The notes below the pieces were generated by a model, which was given only the letters and a program-made list of their open reading frames with translations, had not been told where the DNA came from and searched no databases. A DNA stretch of 64,000 nt from Sutterella sp. (GTDB lineage: Bacteria > Pseudomonadota > Gammaproteobacteria > Burkholderiales > Burkholderiaceae_F). A program made the translations under genes and the position numbers. This document shows positions 60,782 through 64,000 of the stretch, in pieces. Numbering within the stretch: position 1 is the stretch's first letter; each line of letters starts with the position of its first letter. The DNA is taken from positions 1 through 64,000 of the forward strand of contig JAGBFJ010000056.1 in NCBI GenBank assembly GCA_017936545.1, read 5' to 3'.

Positions 60782-61861
60782 TTAATTCTCCAGAACTTCC
60801 GGTTCAAAAGCTAGGAAGGTTTGTTTTTCATGTGCCAGAGCCACAAGCTCGGCCAGCGTTTTACCCGGCAGGATTTCGTCCGGGAAGTAGCCCGTGCCGT
60901 GAAGAACGGCCGGGTCGTAGATCATCGTCCGCCCGAGCACTGCGTTTTCCGCGCAGCCGTTGCGAATCGAAATCAGGTCCTGAATGACGGCGTCCGCTGT
61001 CGGCCTGCCGCCGGCGCCCTGTCCGAAGTAGGAGAGCGGTCCGACGATGTCCCCCGTGAGACGTCCGAAATTGAAGTTGTCGCGGATGCTGGCTTCGTAG
61101 GAGCCGGCGTCGAGGACGACCGGCACGACGCCGAGCGCATAAAGTTCGCCGCGGCGCTGGGAAATGAGCATCAGACGAAGGCGCTTGCCTCGTGCATGGA
61201 AGCTGTCGAGAATGTCCTTCGTCAGATATTGAATGCCCGCGACGGGAAAGTCGCGCGTAATGTCCGTATGGAATGCGACGCCGAGCGAAATGACGGCCTT
61301 GTTGCGCACGTCGGTTCCGGAGATGTCGGCGGTCGGATCGGCTTCGGCGTAGCCGAGCTGCTGAGCTTGGGAAAGCGCTTCCTCGAAGCTCAGATTCATT
61401 CTCTCCATGCGGTCGAGAATATAGTTGCAGGTGCCGTTGAGAATGCCGCAGACGGACGTGATCTCATCAAGACGGGCAGCCTTCTTGACCCCTTCGACCC
61501 ATGGCATGCCGCCGCCGCAGCTGGCTTCGAAGAGCAGTCGGAGGTCTTTGTCGCGGGCGAGCTCGATAAGCGACGCGAAGTCCGCGGCGAGCGCCGCCTT
61601 GTTGGACGTGACGACGTGCTTGCCCGCTTCCAGCGCGCGGCGGATGTAGCCCTTGGCGGGCTCTTCGCCCGAGAGCACTTCGGCAATGCAGGTGATTTCA
61701 GGATCGTTCAGGATCTCTTCAAAGGAATCCGTCATCAGCGGTCCCGAGGCCTTGCCGGGACGGCGAAGGATTTTCTTGACTTCGATGCCGCAGTCGAGCT
61801 GCGTCAGAAGTTCCGCAACGCTACGGCCGACCGTGCCGTAGCCGAGTAGTCCGATCTTCAA
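60782..61861 (-). CDS. hom: homoserine dehydrogenase without ACT domain
   Basis: A 359-residue enzyme that reduces aspartate semialdehyde to homoserine. The TTG at 61861 is taken as the start (gggga lies five to six bases upstream) because the NAD(P) loop (GLLGYGTVG) should follow at once; the frame stays open further upstream without another good start. The catalytic region is intact: SGEEPAKGYIRRALEAGKHV, VTSNKAALAA, GILNGTCNYILDRMER and the AEADPTADISGTD segment. Most bacterial enzymes are about 430 residues because of a C-terminal ACT domain; here it is missing, so feedback control probably rests on LysC. Confidence 0.92.
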   Translation of the reverse strand: MKIGLLGYGTVGRSVAELLTQLDCGIEVKKILRRPGKASGPLMTDSFEEILNDPEITCIAEVLSGEEPAKGYIRRALEAGKHVVTSNKAALAADFASLIELARDKDLRLLFEASCGGGMPWVEGVKKAARLDEITSVCGILNGTCNYILDRMERMNLSFEEALSQAQQLGYAEADPTADISGTDVRNKAVISLGVAFHTDITRDFPVAGIQYLTKDILDSFHARGKRLRLMLISQRRGELYALGVVPVVLDAGSYEASIRDNFNFGRLTGDIVGPLSYFGQGAGGRPTADAVIQDLISIRNGCAENAVLGRTMIYDPAVLHGTGYFPDEILPGKTLAELVALAHEKQTFLAFEPEVLEN

Positions 61862-62300
61862 TTTTGTCCCCGTTCGGTTGCCGCCGGTCCGTCCCGCAGA
61901 GGGACCAATCCGGCATCGGCGGTGCAAGCACACCGCCGAGAGTGAATGAGTGGGCTTCCCGACTGCCAGCACAGTGCGGAAAGATGCGATTCCAGAAAGG
62001 TGTTGTCTTGTCCGGATCAGGCCCAGACGATGAAGAAACGCCGTCAGCGCGGCGCTGATGATTTTTTCTGATGGTACATGATGACGAAGGCCCAGTGTAG
62101 CGCGCCTCCCGTCTTTCCGATCATACCTGCTGACTACGCAATCGGCCTGAGCACTGTGGCTTAGGCAGGATTGTGTAAGGCTCATGTCTGAGTTCCTTAT
62201 GGGATGGGCCGGGCGGAATGACAGTGCCGATTTTTGTGCCACAATAGACCAATTGCAGTCCGGGCCGCCGCTTGGAGCGAGCCCGATCAGGGAGACATTC
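61862..62300. promoter_or_regulatory. 439-base divergent region between hom and thrC
   Basis: No gene is called. It must hold promoters for both threonine operons. On the plus strand ATGACA (62218-62223), 16 bases and CACAAT (62240-62245) could drive thrC. Towards hom there is a strong hairpin (ggcggtg/caccgcc, 61918-61937) and a second imperfect one (around 61880-61910) without a T run. The hom frame stays open across the region, but with no starts or conserved content. The leader does not show a threonine-rich attenuation peptide. Confidence 0.55.
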
Positions 62301-63779
62301 ATGATCTATCACAGCACCCGTTGCCGCGGGGGCGGCGTCAGCGCCCGCGAGGCGCTTCTGAAGGGGTTATGCGCCGACGGCGGTCTTTTTGTGTGCGATG
62401 CGCTGGACGCGTGCCGGCTTGAGCCTGCGGATCTGCAGGGGCTGGATTACCGCGGGACGGCGCTTCGCGTGTTCTCTCTTCTTCTGGATGATTTTTCCGA
62501 AAAGGAACTCTCGGAAGGCATCGCCCGCGCCTACGGCGGCACGTTTGTTTCCGAGGCCGTCACGCCGGTGACGCCGATCGGCGACGAGTGGCTGCTCGAG
62601 CTTTATCACGGTCCGACGTCCGCCTTCAAGGACGTGGCTCTCTGCATGCTGCCGCAGTTCATGTCCGCGGCGCTTGCCGGCAGCGGCCGGCGAGTCATGA
62701 TCGTCACGGCGACGAGCGGCGATACCGGCAAGGCTGCGCTCAACGGCTTCATGAACGTGCCGGGCGTCGGCATCACGGTCTTTTTCCCGCACGGGAAGGT
62801 GAGCGACATTCAGTACCTTCAGATGGCGACGCAGGAAGGCTCCAACGTGAACGTCAGCGCCGTCGAAGGCAACTTCGACGACGTGCAGAGCACGGTGAAG
62901 TACATCTTCGCTTCTCCGCTCAAGGCGGAACTGGAAGCCTCGGGTGTTTCGCTTTCGAGTGCCAATTCGATCAACATCGGCCGTCTGGTCCCGCAGGTCA
63001 CCTATTATTTCGACGCCTACCGCCAGCTGATGGAACGCGGCGCCGTGAAGGCGGGCGATCCCGTGGACTTCTGCGTGCCGACCGGCAACTTCGGCGACGT
63101 CCTTGCAGGCTATTACGCCAGGCGCATGGGCCTGCCCGTCGGCAGACTCATCGTGGCGAGCAACGCCAACAACGTGCTTACCGACTTCCTCACGACCGGC
63201 GTCTACGACCGCAACCGCAGCTTCATCAAGACCATCACGCCGAGCATGGACATTCTCATCTCGAGCAATCTTGAGCGCATGCTCTACTACACCTCGGGCG
63301 GAAATACCGAACTGATTGCCTCTCTGATGAAGGATCTGGCGGAAAAGGGCCGCTTTGAAGTGTCGGGCGACATGCTCGACGAAATCCGCAGCGTCTTCGA
63401 ATGCGGTTGGGCGAACGATGAGGAAACCAAGGCCGCGATCCGCGAAGCCTGGCAGAAGGACGGCCGTCTGATCGATCCGCATACCGCCGTCGCGCTCAAG
63501 GTGGCACGCGAGCGCGAAAAGACGGGCGCACCCGTCGTGGTGCTCTCGACGGCCAGTCCCTTCAAGTTCTGCCGCGACGTCTGCGAAGCCGTGGCGGGCC
63601 GTGCGCCCGATGCGGACTGGAACGGGTTCCGCTGCATGGATGAGCTAGCCCGTCTGACCGGTATCGAGCCTCCCGAAGCGTTGGACGGTCTGCGTTCCAA
63701 GCCCGTCCTTCATGAATCGGTCGTCACGCCCGAGGGCATGGCGGACTTTGTCAGAGCTGCCGCGCAGCGTGACTTCTGA
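62301..63779 (+). CDS. thrC: threonine synthase
   Basis: A 492-residue PLP enzyme that forms threonine from O-phosphohomoserine. ATG 62301 has agggaga seven bases upstream and gives the family N-terminus (MIYHSTRCRGGGVSAREALL). The PLP-binding lysine is K110, in LYHGPTSAFKDVAL; the phosphate loop with TATSGDTGKAAL and the second NTGNFGDVLAGYYA-like segment (PTGNFGDVLAGYYARRMG) are intact. It belongs to the longer ThrC type (class II, about 470-490 residues). thrB follows after 11 bases. Confidence 0.95.
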   Translation: MIYHSTRCRGGGVSAREALLKGLCADGGLFVCDALDACRLEPADLQGLDYRGTALRVFSLLLDDFSEKELSEGIARAYGGTFVSEAVTPVTPIGDEWLLELYHGPTSAFKDVALCMLPQFMSAALAGSGRRVMIVTATSGDTGKAALNGFMNVPGVGITVFFPHGKVSDIQYLQMATQEGSNVNVSAVEGNFDDVQSTVKYIFASPLKAELEASGVSLSSANSINIGRLVPQVTYYFDAYRQLMERGAVKAGDPVDFCVPTGNFGDVLAGYYARRMGLPVGRLIVASNANNVLTDFLTTGVYDRNRSFIKTITPSMDILISSNLERMLYYTSGGNTELIASLMKDLAEKGRFEVSGDMLDEIRSVFECGWANDEETKAAIREAWQKDGRLIDPHTAVALKVAREREKTGAPVVVLSTASPFKFCRDVCEAVAGRAPDADWNGFRCMDELARLTGIEPPEALDGLRSKPVLHESVVTPEGMADFVRAAAQRDF

Positions 63780-63790
63780 GGAGAAAGATA

Positions 63791-64000
63791 ATGGGTGTTT
63801 CCGTCCGTGTTCCCGCTTCGAGCGCCAATATCGGTCCGGGCTACGATTCTCTCGGGATGGCGCTGTCGCTTCATTCGACGTTTTATGCTGAACCCGCAGA
63901 AAAGCTGGTGATCGAAGGCTGTCCCGAGGCGTTCAGAAACGAAGACAATCTCGTCTATCAGGCCTTCCGCCGAGTGTATGAAAAAGCTGGCATCGCCGTG
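63791..64000 (+). CDS. thrB: homoserine kinase, partial at window end
   Basis: The first 70 codons of a GHMP kinase. The N-terminus VRVPASSANIGPGYDSLGMA matches ThrB, which phosphorylates homoserine to give the substrate of ThrC. The ATG at 63791 has gaggaga at a good distance and lies 11 bases after the thrC stop, so the two are co-transcribed. The ATP-binding GSGLGSSA motif would lie beyond the end of the window. Confidence 0.9.
   Translation, partial: MGVSVRVPASSANIGPGYDSLGMALSLHSTFYAEPAEKLVIEGCPEAFRNEDNLVYQAFRRVYEKAGIAV

Noticed and set aside
62043..62078. Threonine attenuation leader peptide before hom
   Set aside because: The short frame MYHQKKSSAPR contains no threonine or isoleucine codons and lies far from any terminator-like hairpin.

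Overview
The window looks like the chromosome of a GC-rich betaproteobacterium of the order Burkholderiales. The nearest match I can suggest is the family Sutterellaceae (Sutterella/Parasutterella-like gut bacteria). This is inferred from gene content and high-GC codon use, not from a marker gene. Supporting points are a complete periplasmic nitrate reductase system, System I cytochrome c maturation, EF-P paired with its arginine rhamnosyltransferase EarP, several peptidase and amino-acid transport genes, and a TtrS/TtrR-type regulator pair in front of a Tat-exported flavoprotein reductase. I found no rRNA, tRNA, insertion sequence, prophage or CRISPR array.

Layout. 1-2.4 kb: a lipoprotein, a hypothetical gene and a small cluster of membrane-protein genes behind a good Fur box. 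2.4-5.5 kb: an HxlR regulator divergent from a copper P1B-ATPase that carries an extra C-terminal CopZ-like domain. 5.6-13.2 kb: the nitrate module, narX-narL facing napDAGHB. 13.4-18 kb: aldo/keto reductase, an unknown membrane-anchored protein, an AEC transporter, a MazG-like pyrophosphohydrolase and a small membrane protein. 18-22.1 kb: a Zn/Cd-type ATPase divergent from its MerR/CadR regulator across a textbook operator, followed by two DUF2569-like membrane proteins. 22.2-28.2 kb: isoaspartyl dipeptidase, a YddG-like exporter, a broken pepT remnant, a lipoprotein, an amino-acid ABC transporter and an H-NS-like protein. 28.4-35.6 kb: the ccmABCDEFGHI operon. 35.8-42.6 kb: small hypothetical genes, a second AEC transporter, a decayed sensor kinase/response regulator pair with a downstream flavoprotein reductase, and a dCMP deaminase-like gene. 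42.7-48.7 kb: efp, earP, uvrC, pgsA and pepT. 48.7-58.3 kb: a candidate structured RNA, a YihY-type protein, flavohemoglobin, an iron alcohol dehydrogenase, a parvulin, YciB, an M16 peptidase and an acetyltransferase. 58.3-64 kb: threonine biosynthesis, hom-lysC-asd on the minus strand divergent from thrC-thrB, with thrB cut by the window end.

How the genes work together. NarX/NarL probably control napDAGHB. NapD guards the Tat signal of NapA. NapG/NapH bring electrons from the quinol pool to the dihaem NapB, and the Ccm system attaches NapB's haems. Hmp would remove nitric oxide formed during nitrate/nitrite respiration. The two metal ATPases handle copper and zinc/cadmium. Isoaspartyl dipeptidase, peptidase T, the amino-acid ABC transporter and the YddG-like exporter fit an organism that lives on peptides and amino acids.

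The items most worth a second look are: (i) the degenerate ttrS/ttrR-like pair with an in-frame TGA, a small deletion and an octamer tandem repeat, sitting in front of an intact reductase gene; (ii) the Fur-box cluster of small proteins at 1.35-2.4 kb; (iii) a promoter-to-terminator unit for a roughly 155-nt structured RNA at 48.8-48.9 kb; (iv) a possible internal start giving a free CopZ-like protein from copA; and (v) terminator-like hairpins placed unusually close to start codons. All calls are from reading the sequence; no database search was run.
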